Shown: in pieces, positions 45,394-54,454 of the stretch
Position numbering within the stretch: position 1 is the stretch's first letter
Layout: the number at the start of each line of letters is the position of its first letter
Source: JAGTVB01 sp049282355
GTDB lineage: Bacteria > Pseudomonadota > Gammaproteobacteria > HK1
NCBI GenBank assembly: GCA_049282355.1
Contig: JBAPTW010000008.1
Coordinates: forward strand, 1-64,000
DNA length: 64,000 nt
Direction: 5' to 3'
The notes under the pieces: generated by a model
Database searches by the model: none
Told to the model about the DNA's origin: nothing
The model's input: the letters and a program-made list of their open reading frames with translations, nothing else
Program-made: the position numbers and the translations under genes

Positions 45394-46581
45394 ATGCTCG
45401 ATAGCCTTTTCCCCCCTCTCGTTATCCGTGGGCAAGCACGGTTACCCATTGTTCAAGGTGGCATGGGGGTTGGCATTTCTGCTCACAGACTAGCCGGTAC
45501 CGTAGCCAGGGAGGGCGCAATCGGCACCATTGCAAGTGTGGAATTGCGGCGTCTTCATCCTGATATCATGCAACGGACCCACCGCTGCCTGGATCATGAA
45601 GCCCTAGCTGAGAGCAATCTCGAAGCGCTGGACCGTGAGATCCGTGCCGCCCGTCAGATCGCGGGCCCAGAGGGCTTTATCGCTGTGAATGTAATGCGTG
45701 CCTTGAAGCACTATGCCGATTTGGTGCGCCAAGCCTGCCAGAGCGGAGCAAACGCCATCATCATGGGCGCAGGTTTACCCTTTGATCTGCCCGATTTGAC
45801 GAAAGGGTTCGACGACGTCGCGCTCATACCGATTTTGTCCGAGGAACGCGGCGTACGCGCCCTGTTAAAGCGGTGGATGCGCAACGGCCGACTGCCCGAC
45901 GCCATCGTCATCGAGCACCCGCGCTTTGCCGGTGGACATCTAGGCGCAACGCGCTTGGAACAGGTAAACGATGCCCGCTTTGATTTCTCGCGGGTACTGT
46001 CTGCTGTTCGCGATGTCTTCAGCCAACTCGGGTTGACCGCTGAGCGCCTCCCACTCATCCCCGCAGGAGGTATCAACTCCTTCGAAAAGCTGCGTCAGCT
46101 ATTTTCCATCGGGGCCAGCGGCGTTCAGATTGGAACACCCTTTGCTGTGACCGCCGAAGGAGATGCTCACCCCAACTTCAAGCGGGTTCTGGCTGAGGCA
46201 CAGCCGCAGGATATCGTCACTTTCTTGAGCACGGCTGGATTACCAGCGCGCGCTGTGCTAACCCCTTGGTTGAAACGTTATCTCAAGAAGGAAGACAGAC
46301 TTCGTGAGCGCGCAAATCCCGAGATCGCCTGCTGTGCACGCCACCTTGAATGCTTAACCCACTGCGGTTTCAAGGACGGTGATCCGGAGGCTGGCCAATT
46401 TTGTATCGAGACCCAATTGGCAGCCGCACAAAGAGGTGACGTGAACCGAGGGCTGTTTTTTCGAGGCTCTGAATCGCTGCCTTTCGGCACTGAGATCCGA
46501 CCGGTGCGGGATCTACTGGAATATTTGCTGACGGGTAAAAAGCCCGGGGAAGAGACAGGCGCGCTGAGCGCCATCGGCTAG
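45394..46581 (+). CDS. Nitronate monooxygenase / 2-nitropropane dioxygenase family
   Basis: 395 residues from ATG 45394 (MLDSLFPPLVIRGQ), chosen because AAAAGGACACACAGCC precedes it; an upstream in-frame start at 45340 has none. It is an FMN-binding TIM barrel: LPIVQGGMGVGISAHRLAG, FIAVNVM, AIIMGAGLPFDLP, VIEHPRFAGGHLGAT and IPAGGINSFEKLRQL with SGVQIGTPF. The C-terminal part has several cysteines (ACCARHLECLTHC), unusual for the family and perhaps a metal site. NMO-family enzymes oxidise alkyl nitronates, but many members, including enoyl-ACP reductase-like ones, have other substrates. Confidence 0.82.
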   Translation: MLDSLFPPLVIRGQARLPIVQGGMGVGISAHRLAGTVAREGAIGTIASVELRRLHPDIMQRTHRCLDHEALAESNLEALDREIRAARQIAGPEGFIAVNVMRALKHYADLVRQACQSGANAIIMGAGLPFDLPDLTKGFDDVALIPILSEERGVRALLKRWMRNGRLPDAIVIEHPRFAGGHLGATRLEQVNDARFDFSRVLSAVRDVFSQLGLTAERLPLIPAGGINSFEKLRQLFSIGASGVQIGTPFAVTAEGDAHPNFKRVLAEAQPQDIVTFLSTAGLPARAVLTPWLKRYLKKEDRLRERANPEIACCARHLECLTHCGFKDGDPEAGQFCIETQLAAAQRGDVNRGLFFRGSESLPFGTEIRPVRDLLEYLLTGKKPGEETGALSAIG

Positions 46582-46583
46582 GT

Positions 46584-46638
46584 GTTAAAGCGTGCTCGCG
46601 ATATTTCTAACGCGGTAGTTTTTAGAGCAGCTTTTTAG
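46584..46638. repeat. Dispersed repeat, degenerate
   Basis: GTTAAAGCGTGCTCGCGATA then GCGGTAGTTTTTAGAGCAGC: a diverged short copy between convergent genes, extending into the end of the ABC permease gene. Confidence 0.4.
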
Positions 46639-47672
46639 CGCCATCGGAATAGCTTGACGGCCAGGAGAAAGGTTACCGCGGTCCAGACTAACAAATTCGC
46701 CATCTCGACGGCAACGCCTCCCAAAGTCTCGCCCTCCAACATGATGCGACGAAGCCCGTCATTAATGGCGGTCAAAGGCAACAACTGGATAAGCGGATGG
46801 AATGCTTCGGGAAATCGCTCGTAGGAGAAAAAAACTCCCGAGAAAAGCCACATAGGCAACATGACGAAGTTCATGATCCCCGATACGCCCTCCACCGTGC
46901 GCGCACGCGATGACACGAGAAGTCCTATCCCGGAGAAGCACAACGCCCCGAGAACGCAAAGTATGGCGAATAACAATACCGAACCGCGAAACGGCACGCT
47001 GAGTAAGAGCACGCCGAAGGCCACAATAATCCCCACTTCGGCCACAAGGAATATTAGCCGGGATAATATCTGGGCGGCGAGGAATGCGCTGCGGCGCATC
47101 GGTGTGACCGTGAAAAGCTTCAGCAGTTTTTTCTGCCGCATATCCACGATACCAAACCCAGAGCCCCAGATGCCCGTTGCCATGAGGTTCATGCCGAGAA
47201 GACCGGGTATAAGAAAATCGATATAGCGCGCCCCTGTTTCCGTGATCTCTTTGACTTCAACCACCGGTGTGTCGCCACATCCCGACTCCCTCTGCAGTGC
47301 TTGCTCGATGCGCAGCCGGGCAAGCTCCCCTTCAGGGCGAGAAGGATCGAAGTGCAAAAGGGGCCGTTCCAGACCTTCCACGAGTGCCGACAGTCCTCCA
47401 GAACGCAGCTTGTTTCTCGCGGAGGCTATATCGTCAAAAAGCATCACCTGGATACCCTCGGCACGCTGCAGGGAATCAAGCCATGGTGCGATTGCGAAGA
47501 CCTGAACCACACCGACGCGCACCTCTTGGGAGCCTCGATTGCTAAACGCCACCCCGAGCACGAGCGCCAGGAGGACCGGGAAAGCGAATGTCCAGAAAAC
47601 GGCCTCGGGCTCCCGCACGAACTGCAGGAGACGAATCCAAGTCAGCTGACGCAACTCGTCGAGTCTACTCAT
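46635..47672 (-). CDS. ABC-2 type export permease
   Basis: A 345-residue membrane protein of the ABC-2 type. One N-terminal helix (AVFWTFAFPVLLALVLGVAF), a periplasmic domain (about 50-155), then five helices near the C-terminus, with DFLIPGLLGMNLMATGIWG and MLPMWLFSGVFFSYERFPE, the ABC-2 signature. It overlaps the ATPase gene by 8 bases, so the two form an export pair. The substrate is unknown; a drug, lipid or polysaccharide is typical. Confidence 0.9.
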   Translation of the reverse strand: MSRLDELRQLTWIRLLQFVREPEAVFWTFAFPVLLALVLGVAFSNRGSQEVRVGVVQVFAIAPWLDSLQRAEGIQVMLFDDIASARNKLRSGGLSALVEGLERPLLHFDPSRPEGELARLRIEQALQRESGCGDTPVVEVKEITETGARYIDFLIPGLLGMNLMATGIWGSGFGIVDMRQKKLLKLFTVTPMRRSAFLAAQILSRLIFLVAEVGIIVAFGVLLLSVPFRGSVLLFAILCVLGALCFSGIGLLVSSRARTVEGVSGIMNFVMLPMWLFSGVFFSYERFPEAFHPLIQLLPLTAINDGLRRIMLEGETLGGVAVEMANLLVWTAVTFLLAVKLFRWR

Positions 47673-48528
47673 CGCGAAGCCGCCTGCCGGTCAAGGTCAC
47701 AAAGACATCCTCGAGCGTCGGCCGATGGATGTGAAGATCGACCAGAGCCAGCCCCCGATCATGCAAGGTCGAGAAGAGCGTTGGCAAAACCCGCTCGGCT
47801 TGCGTCACAGAGAGTTGGATCTGCGTTCCCTTGATGTGAATCGAGCGAATGCCCGCAAGTCCCTGCAAATCGGCAGCATCGGGCTTGCCCTTCACCCTTA
47901 AGCTGACGATGCTCTCGGCTTGCAGAGACTGAATTATTTCCGCTGGGCTGCCACGTGCGATCACTTTTCCGTGGTCCATGATTAAAATGTCATTGGAGAG
48001 CTTTTCCGCCTCGTCCATGTAGTGCGTCGTCATCAGCACGGCCCCGCCTCTGGCTTTGAAACTCTCGATGATTTCCCATATCCGTCGCCGAGCGTGAGGA
48101 TCAAGGCCTGTGGTCGGCTCATCCAAAAACAAAATCGCCGGGTCGCCGATGAGAGCGCAAGCAAGAGCGAGTCTTTGACGCTGACCGCCGGATAGATCGA
48201 TTGTGCGAGCTTGATGCTTGTCCCTTAGGCCGACGAGATCGAGGACCCATTCTGCGTCGCTTCCCCGGTCGTAGAACGAACGGAATGTGCGCAGGATTTC
48301 GGCGACTGTCAGCTTGTCGGGCAGTCGCGTCTCTTGCAGTTGAACTCCAAGTTGCTGGCGCAGTGCTCGCCCTTCACCCGCCCAGTTACGCCCCAGAATA
48401 CGGACCTCGCCTGCATCGGGCGCTATCAGCCCCTCAAGCATCTCGATAGTTGTCGTCTTGCCGGCGCCGTTAGGACCCAAGAGCCCTACGCATTCTCCTC
48501 GCACCACCTCGAGATCGACCCCATCCAC
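47665..48528 (-). CDS. ABC transporter ATP-binding protein, unusual start
   Basis: 287 residues from GTG 48528. Walker A is LLGPNGAGKTTTIEML, the signature is IDLSGGQRQRLALACAL, Walker B AILFLDEPTTGLDP, and the H-loop is MTTHYMDEAE. The frame remains open and protein-like upstream of the GTG to 48633, coding ISGYGLTKRFGHLLAV, i.e. the first conserved beta-strand and the A-loop of ABC ATPases, but it has no ATG, GTG or TTG before a TAA at 48634-48636. That TAA is part of a repeat end (TTAGAAGCGGTTTTAAA). Either a noncanonical start such as ATA 48571 is used, or the repeat removed the original start. Confidence 0.85.
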   Translation of the reverse strand: MDGVDLEVVRGECVGLLGPNGAGKTTTIEMLEGLIAPDAGEVRILGRNWAGEGRALRQQLGVQLQETRLPDKLTVAEILRTFRSFYDRGSDAEWVLDLVGLRDKHQARTIDLSGGQRQRLALACALIGDPAILFLDEPTTGLDPHARRRIWEIIESFKARGGAVLMTTHYMDEAEKLSNDILIMDHGKVIARGSPAEIIQSLQAESIVSLRVKGKPDAADLQGLAGIRSIHIKGTQIQLSVTQAERVLPTLFSTLHDRGLALVDLHIHRPTLEDVFVTLTGRRLRDE

Positions 48529-48633
48529 AGCAAGTAGATGCCCAAAACGCTTTGTGAGCCCATAGCCGCTTATTGCAAGGTGGGATTTCCCTACTGGCTT
48601 GTACGTATCGACCGATCTATCCTCCTCACTGCG

Positions 48634-48650
48634 TTAGAAGCGGTTTTAAA
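48634..48650. repeat. Dispersed repeat, left end only
   Basis: TTAGAAGCGGTTTTAAA; it abuts the 5' end of the ABC ATPase frame and the start region of the next gene. Confidence 0.45.
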
Positions 48651-48668
48651 TGGGAGCACGGGCAACCG

Positions 48669-49988
48669 ATGTTATCGAAAGCACTTCAGAAGCTCTCGGA
48701 ACAAGCCCTTGAGGCGTTCAAGCAGCGCCATACCCAGCGTTTCCGCCGACCGGTTCTTACGCGGCGGCTACGTTCTGCCGTCAAGAAATTCAAATATGAC
48801 GCCGGCCAGGTCTCCTATATCCTTGAGCCTCGATATGTCGAGCGTAAGGAATGGGGTTTCACAGACCAGTACCGATTCATAAATCAGGAAATCAAGACAC
48901 TGAGTAGTTACGCCTACTGCTCAGAAATGCTTTCAAGATCATTCAATATCAACCGTGAGCACCTGGAGCATCGCCTCACACGCTACCTACAAGTGCTGCT
49001 CTCGACCTATTTTTATCAGCAGGATAAGTCGATCGTTGCGCCGTTAAGCCAGACATTCCTGCAGGACCTTAAAGGTGAACCGATACATTGGGCAATCAAA
49101 GGGGCCATTCGCGGAGTGGCGCTCGAAACCAACCAATGCCGGTTTGGCAAGTATCTTCTCCGGCGACCGGTGGCGAATGACTTCGAAGTCGAACAAGGTG
49201 TTCAGGACACTGCACCGCATCCGTTGCGTGCAAATCCCCCTTCAGCCATTCTTGAATTCGCGACCCGAGCGCTCGATCACCATGCGGTACGCCAGGAGTA
49301 TGCAGGAATACTAAATCTCCTGCGTCTCTTTCGTGTCGGGTCCGTACGTTCTGTCGCACTGACATCGACGCCACATTCTATAATCCAGATCCCGGGTGTC
49401 CTTTATTCAGCGGGACCGGCGCCGATTCCGTATGTTTACACACTTCGAGATGGCGACCAAGCTGGGCTCGATTGCTTTCTCGAACACCACCTATCTTGTG
49501 CCACAAGGCTGGATATCATCGGAGACACTGATGGTAAGAACGCCTTAATCTGCCTTGCCTTCAAAACCTATACGCTGGCCGTGCTCGGCCCGGGCCAGAA
49601 GCAGTCTCAGCTTCTCTTGGCGCTCGCCTGCCTCGAAGCCCTGTTACTGAGAGCAGAGGAACGCCCCACCGTTGGCTGCGCACTGCTGCTACGCAGGCGA
49701 CTCAGTAACCTGCTGTCCGGCTGCGGCGCAGCGCCGGAATCTGTCGCCAGTTTACTCCAGCAAGCCTATGACATCCGTGCCGCCCATCGCCACCTGCTTG
49801 AGTCAAGCGCCGTTGAGACACGATCACTGACTCAGCTTGCCCAATCAATTCTCAACTATGCGCGGATTACCTTGATCGCCTTCCTGCACACCCCGGATTG
49901 CACCACCCCTGAGGCAATAATAGAAGCGCTCGATGACCGCAGCCGCTCGATCCAGCATCTACTAAAAAGCATCGATATCCCGCTTTAA
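48669..49988 (+). CDS. Putative HEPN-type protein, function unknown
   Basis: 439 residues from ATG 48669; longer starts lie inside the divergent ABC gene and its repeat. No named family is recognised for the first 270 residues, which are helical with many Leu, Arg and Tyr. The C-terminal part looks like a HEPN/ApeA helical domain: LLLALACLEALLLRAEE (Glu323), LLRRRLSNLL, and LLQQAYDIRAAHRHLLESS, where Arg370-(4)-His375 fits the RX4-6H motif of HEPN ribonucleases. HEPN proteins often act in toxin-antitoxin or anti-phage systems. It is a lone gene, divergent from an ABC exporter and flanked by repeats at both ends. Confidence 0.6.
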   Translation: MLSKALQKLSEQALEAFKQRHTQRFRRPVLTRRLRSAVKKFKYDAGQVSYILEPRYVERKEWGFTDQYRFINQEIKTLSSYAYCSEMLSRSFNINREHLEHRLTRYLQVLLSTYFYQQDKSIVAPLSQTFLQDLKGEPIHWAIKGAIRGVALETNQCRFGKYLLRRPVANDFEVEQGVQDTAPHPLRANPPSAILEFATRALDHHAVRQEYAGILNLLRLFRVGSVRSVALTSTPHSIIQIPGVLYSAGPAPIPYVYTLRDGDQAGLDCFLEHHLSCATRLDIIGDTDGKNALICLAFKTYTLAVLGPGQKQSQLLLALACLEALLLRAEERPTVGCALLLRRRLSNLLSGCGAAPESVASLLQQAYDIRAAHRHLLESSAVETRSLTQLAQSILNYARITLIAFLHTPDCTTPEAIIEALDDRSRSIQHLLKSIDIPL

Positions 49989-50070
49989 GAAGCCGTTTCA
50001 ACAAGGTCGAACGAGCCCCCAACGCCAGGCGGCGAGCAACTACCGGGTACAGAGGAGTACAAGAATTGCG
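49986..50070. repeat. Dispersed repeat, degenerate
   Basis: TAAGAAGCCGTTTCAACAAG, then CGAGCCCCCAACGCCAGGCG and GTACAGAGGAGTACAAGAAT: a diverged copy of the element directly after the HEPN-type gene. Confidence 0.5.
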
Positions 50071-50419
50071 GTGTTCGCATTTTCTTGTTATGCTGCAGTG
50101 CACCAGATATTCCACTACGAGACCCCACCCGTGGGAGCTTGGTATTGTCCCTCAAAGAGTCTTTTAAAACCCCAGCGAGCGCAGCAGGTTTTAAAACACT
50201 CTCTCAGGAAAGCAAAGCCTCTTAGTCCCTTCAGAGACGCAGAGGTGCATTACAATCAATCAGCAATTCCGCGGTCCGGTAAACATTTTCGTTTCTCTGG
50301 TCGAGGTGCTCGGCGCAGAACCGAAGCCTATTTTTTCACCGTAATTTTCAATCCAACATTGCCAATCAACAGGGTGGTCAACTCACTATGAGGTTTAGGC
50401 AATCGCAAGGGAGACAAAC
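50071..50419. other. Intergenic region upstream of the GT4 gene
   Basis: About 350 bases without a gene. It includes a second short repeat copy (50154-50208) and, at its right end, the AGGGAGAC Shine-Dalgarno of the glycosyltransferase. Confidence 0.45.
50154..50208. repeat. Dispersed repeat, compact palindromic copy
   Basis: AGAGTCTTTTAAAACCCCAG then GCGCAGCAGGTTTTAAAACA and CTCTC: both ends are kept and the middle is lost, giving a 50-base near-palindrome. Confidence 0.55.
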
Positions 50420-51589
50420 ATGCGCGTTGGAATGTTTTCTTCAGAATCACTTCATTCGATTACAACTGGCGGGCTCGGTGTTCATGTCACCGAGCTTGCC
50501 GCGGGTCTTGAGCGACGCGGCCATGAGATGCATGTCATTACCCGCCGCAGCGAAGGGCAAAACGACTACGATCTCATCGACGGAGTACATTATCACCGGA
50601 TTGATCATGGACTGAGCGAAAATTTTGTCGAGTGCATGGATTTCATGTGTAAAGCCATCGCGCACAAGTTCCACGAAGTCACATCCATGATCGGTAAGTT
50701 CGAGCTTGTCCATGCCCATGACTGGCTCACAGCGAACGCAATGAAATACATAATGGATGGCTTCAACACACCCGGCGTGTTGACCATGCATTCCACCGAG
50801 TACGGCCGAGACGGTAACGTTTTCTTTGATGGTTTTGCGCAGTGGATTCGCGACGCTGAGGAAGCGGGGTGCCACAATGCCACCAGCATCATTTCAGTCA
50901 GCCATTTCCTGGCCGATGAGGTGCGGCGCATCTATGGGGTGCCAGAGGGCAAAATCCACATCATCCCCAATGGCGTTTCCTATCACGCCTTTGATGGCTA
51001 TGTGGATCCAGCGGAAGTGAAAGGCCGCTACGGCATAGCGCCCATGGCTCCGACGGTGTTCTCTCCGGGACGCATGACGCTGCAAAAAGGCTTCGACATG
51101 CTGGTCGAGGCGGTTCCCATGGTGCTCGCTTACTATCCTGAGACCAAGTTTATCATTGGCGGCGCGGGGCCCGAGCGTGATAATGTCGTCCGCAAGGCCC
51201 ACGAGATCGGCGTGGCTGGCTCGATTGTGTTTTTAGAAAACGTGCCGCGTTGGCAATACATCGACCTCATGCGCGCCACCGATATCGTGGCGCTACCAAG
51301 CCTCAATGAACCTTTCGGCCTCGTCGCCTTGGAAGCTTGGGCGGCCGGCAAACCGGTGGTAGCCACCCTTGCCGGTGGGCCTCGGGAATTCATTTGGCAC
51401 GACGTCAATGGATTTCTGGTTGAGACCAACCCGGGGGGCCTCGCCCACGGCATCGGCTCGCTTCTGGCCGACCACGACCACTGCCGCGCCCTCGGGCTCA
51501 ATGGCCGCAAGGCGGTCGAGGAAAAATACAACTGGGATACGATCGCCGGTTATACCGAAGGAGTCTATCATCTCGCCCTCAACGGCTAG
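50420..51589 (+). CDS. GT4 family glycosyltransferase (glycogen synthase-like)
   Basis: A 389-residue GT-B fold enzyme. The N-terminal Rossmann domain begins MRVGMFSSESLHSITTGGLG, whose TTGGLG is the loop of starch/glycogen synthases, and continues FELVHAHDWLTA. The C-terminal domain has FSPGRMTLQKGFDML, the glycine-rich FIIGGAGPE and LNEPFGLVALEAWAAGKPVV, the donor-binding E-x7-E (Glu-Pro-Phe...Glu). Retaining transfer of a hexose from a nucleotide sugar is expected; an archaeal-type or short bacterial glycogen synthase is one option, a polysaccharide transferase another. AGGGAGAC lies before the ATG. Confidence 0.85.
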   Translation: MRVGMFSSESLHSITTGGLGVHVTELAAGLERRGHEMHVITRRSEGQNDYDLIDGVHYHRIDHGLSENFVECMDFMCKAIAHKFHEVTSMIGKFELVHAHDWLTANAMKYIMDGFNTPGVLTMHSTEYGRDGNVFFDGFAQWIRDAEEAGCHNATSIISVSHFLADEVRRIYGVPEGKIHIIPNGVSYHAFDGYVDPAEVKGRYGIAPMAPTVFSPGRMTLQKGFDMLVEAVPMVLAYYPETKFIIGGAGPERDNVVRKAHEIGVAGSIVFLENVPRWQYIDLMRATDIVALPSLNEPFGLVALEAWAAGKPVVATLAGGPREFIWHDVNGFLVETNPGGLAHGIGSLLADHDHCRALGLNGRKAVEEKYNWDTIAGYTEGVYHLALNG

Positions 51590-51604
51590 CCAGCAGGAAG
51601 GCAT

Positions 51605-54454
51605 CTAATGGTTAACATCGGCGGCCGTCGTTTCTCGGGTACGCGCCGCCGGGCAACGCTGCGCCGACTTGGTCAAGTCCAGCCAAACGCGAACCATCGG
51701 TTCATCGAGAATGCGCCGCTGCTGGAATCCGAGTCTCGCCGCGATCCGTTGCATGGCGTGATTGATTGCCCAGATCTCGGCAAAGATAACACCGAGTTTT
51801 TCTGCACGAGCAACCACCACTAAGCGACGAAGCAGCTCGCTGCCTAGCCCTTGGCATTGAAATCGATCGGTAATTATCAGGGAGAATTCGGCCTTATCGC
51901 CATCGTGGCGGCGGCTTAACCGAGCGATACCAACGATTTCGTGGTTGCCCATTCCTGGATCCTTGTAATCCGCGACGAGGGCGATTTCCCGATCATAATC
52001 GATGAAACAAAGGCGTGAGAGGCGATCGTGGGCGATCCGCTGACTGAGCTTGAAACGATGAGCATAGCGTAGATAAACGCTTTCCTCCGAGAGACCTTCG
52101 TGAAACCTGACGGCCAGTGGCTCGTCTTCCGGGCGAATGGGGCGAATCGTGACCTTGCCGCTTTTTTTCGTCGTCCAAACACTGCTGTATTGCGTCGGAT
52201 AGGGGCGAATAGCCAACTTCGGGATTTGACTCCAATTGACATCCGCCGAGTGCAGCAGCGCCCGCGCATCCAGCGCAATCATGCCATTGCTGTCGACCAG
52301 TAGCGGGTTGATCTCGATCTCTTTGATCCAGGGCTGTTCGACGACCAGCTGGGAAAAGCTGACCAGGAGCTTCTCAAGCGCATCCAGATCGATCGCGTTC
52401 TGTCCCCGGATCCCCTTTAATGCGCTGTAGATCTTGGTCCGCTCGATCATGCGCCGCGCCAAAGTGGTGGTGAGCGGCGGTAGTCCCAGGGCTTGATCTC
52501 GGAATACTTCGACCAACTTGCCACCGGTTCCAAAAAGCAGCACGGGACCGAATTGCGAATCGAGGCTGCTGCCGACGATGAGCTCATAACCGTCAAGCTT
52601 CAGCATAGGTTGCACGGTTACGCCATGAAAATCTTGTGCTGAGTAGCGTTCGCTGACCTCTCGTTGAATTCGGCAATAAGCTTTCTGCACCGCTGCCGCA
52701 TCGTTGAGGTTGAGCTGCACCCCACCCACATCGCTCTTGTGGGTAATCGTGTGCGACAACAGCTTCAACACCACCGGATATCCCATCTCTTCAGCCACAC
52801 TGACGGCCTCATCCACCGTCATGGCAGCATGCGTTGCTACTGTCGGAATGCCATAGGCGGCGATCAGCTGTTTCGACTCGAACTCGGTGAGCAGAGTACG
52901 ACTAGCACGGCGTGCAGCCTCGATTATTCGCCGCACAGCGCCCCGATCAGGCGCGTTCCCGGTATCGGCTCCTGGTAGCGAAGGCGTCTCGTAGAGGCTA
53001 TCGAGATTGCAGCTGTACTGCCACATGTAGTTAAAGAGGCGTACTGCGGTGTCTGGGTAAGGAAAGGTTGGAATATTGGCCTGATTTAGGATATTCGCGC
53101 CGGCTTGAACTTCGTCACCCCCCATCCAACTCGCGAGTATCGGTTTCTCGGGTAGGCCCTGGGCGACGCACTTCTTGATCAGCTCGGCAGTGTGCATCGG
53201 CTCGGACATCGCCTGCGGGGTGAGCATTAACAGAATGCCGTCGCTATTCGCGTCTTCGGCGACAATTTGCAGTGCCGCAGTGTAGCGTTCCGGGGTGGCA
53301 TCGCCCAGAATATCGACTGGATTGCCGTGGCTCCAGGCCATGGGCAAGACTTTTTTGAGCTTATCGAGGGATTCCGGAGCAAGCTTCGCCAACTGGCCAC
53401 CCTCCGCGATTAGCGTGTCGGTGGCTAACACACCCGGCCCCCCTGCATTGGTCACGACGGTCAAGCGAGGGCCTCGCGGACGCGGCTGCTTGCCCAAGAG
53501 CTCTGCCATATAGAAAAGGTGAGCCAAGTGATAGACGCGCAAAACGCCACAGCGGCGCAGCGCAGCGTCCAACACCTCGTCGCTACCGCACAGCGCTCCG
53601 GTATGAGACGCCGCCGCCCTGGCACCAGCCGCTGTACGGCCAGCCTTAATCAGAATGATCGGTTTGGTCAATGCGACCTCGCGAGCAGCGGATAAGAAGG
53701 CGCCAGCGTCGCCAATAGACTCCATGTAAACGACGATACTTTTGGTGCGGGGATCGTCGCCTAAAAAATCAATCAAGTCCCCCCAGCCGACGTCCAACAT
53801 GGAGCCGATCGAGACAAACGCACTAAACCCAACGTTTTGGCGGAAGCTCCAGTCTAGGATGGCGGTGCAGAGTGCACCACTTTGGCTGATAAAGGCGACA
53901 CTTCCAGGGCGCGGCATGGGGGAAAGCAAGGCGCCGCCAGCGACCGCCGATGGTGACGCAAACGAGGCATTCAAACCGCTCAGCGGGCTGATGACACCCA
54001 GGCAGTTCGGCCCGATAATCCGCAACTTGCCCCGCCGAGCTTCGGCTAGGATCTGATTCTCGCGCTCCGTACCTTCAGGACCCGTCTCCCTGAAACCTGC
54101 GGAAAGGATGATGGCTCCCTTGACGCCAATGTCGGCGCACTCGCTGACAATCTTCGGTACAGTGGCAGCCGGTGTGGCGATCACTGCTAGATCAATTGGC
54201 TCTGGAACCGCAGCAGCCGTTGGATAGGTCTTGATGCCCAGGACGCTGGTTCGATGAGGATTGATGGGAAAAACCATGCCACCGAAGGGATGACTGACGA
54301 GGTTCCACAGCGCAGTGCGCCCCGCACTGTTTGCCTTATCGGTCGCACCGATCACAGCCACCGTCTTTGGATTGAAGAACGCGTTCAGTGGCGCTCTGGC
54401 ATCCCGCAATACATCGTGCGCTGGATCGGAGGTGTGATGAGGCGATGTGGACAT
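51605..54454 (-). CDS. Pat-type protein: ADP-forming acyl-CoA synthetase fused to GNAT acetyltransferase
   Basis: 949 residues from ATG 54454 behind AAGGAGCG; the frame start at 54487 lacks such a site. Domains in order: CoA-binding Rossmann (FFNPKTVAVIGAT), succinyl-CoA-ligase-like (VGFSAFVSIGSMLDVGWGDL; AAASHTGALCGSDEV with the phospho-His region), ATP-grasp (VVLKLLSHTITHKSDVGGV; VGSSLDSQFGPVLLFGTGGK) and a C-terminal GNAT domain (EFSLIITDRFQCQGLGSELL). This is the PatZ/Pat architecture, in which the GNAT domain acetylates lysines of proteins such as acetyl-CoA synthetase. A direct acyl-CoA synthetase activity is less likely but possible. It is convergent with the GT4 gene, 16 bases apart. 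Confidence 0.9.
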   Translation of the reverse strand: MSTSPHHTSDPAHDVLRDARAPLNAFFNPKTVAVIGATDKANSAGRTALWNLVSHPFGGMVFPINPHRTSVLGIKTYPTAAAVPEPIDLAVIATPAATVPKIVSECADIGVKGAIILSAGFRETGPEGTERENQILAEARRGKLRIIGPNCLGVISPLSGLNASFASPSAVAGGALLSPMPRPGSVAFISQSGALCTAILDWSFRQNVGFSAFVSIGSMLDVGWGDLIDFLGDDPRTKSIVVYMESIGDAGAFLSAAREVALTKPIILIKAGRTAAGARAAASHTGALCGSDEVLDAALRRCGVLRVYHLAHLFYMAELLGKQPRPRGPRLTVVTNAGGPGVLATDTLIAEGGQLAKLAPESLDKLKKVLPMAWSHGNPVDILGDATPERYTAALQIVAEDANSDGILLMLTPQAMSEPMHTAELIKKCVAQGLPEKPILASWMGGDEVQAGANILNQANIPTFPYPDTAVRLFNYMWQYSCNLDSLYETPSLPGADTGNAPDRGAVRRIIEAARRASRTLLTEFESKQLIAAYGIPTVATHAAMTVDEAVSVAEEMGYPVVLKLLSHTITHKSDVGGVQLNLNDAAAVQKAYCRIQREVSERYSAQDFHGVTVQPMLKLDGYELIVGSSLDSQFGPVLLFGTGGKLVEVFRDQALGLPPLTTTLARRMIERTKIYSALKGIRGQNAIDLDALEKLLVSFSQLVVEQPWIKEIEINPLLVDSNGMIALDARALLHSADVNWSQIPKLAIRPYPTQYSSVWTTKKSGKVTIRPIRPEDEPLAVRFHEGLSEESVYLRYAHRFKLSQRIAHDRLSRLCFIDYDREIALVADYKDPGMGNHEIVGIARLSRRHDGDKAEFSLIITDRFQCQGLGSELLRRLVVVARAEKLGVIFAEIWAINHAMQRIAARLGFQQRRILDEPMVRVWLDLTKSAQRCPAARTRETTAADVNH

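Noticed and set aside
48573..48668. Longer start of the HEPN-type protein at 48573.
   Set aside because: These codons lie in the divergent ABC ATPase frame and a repeat end, and ATG 48669 gives a natural start.
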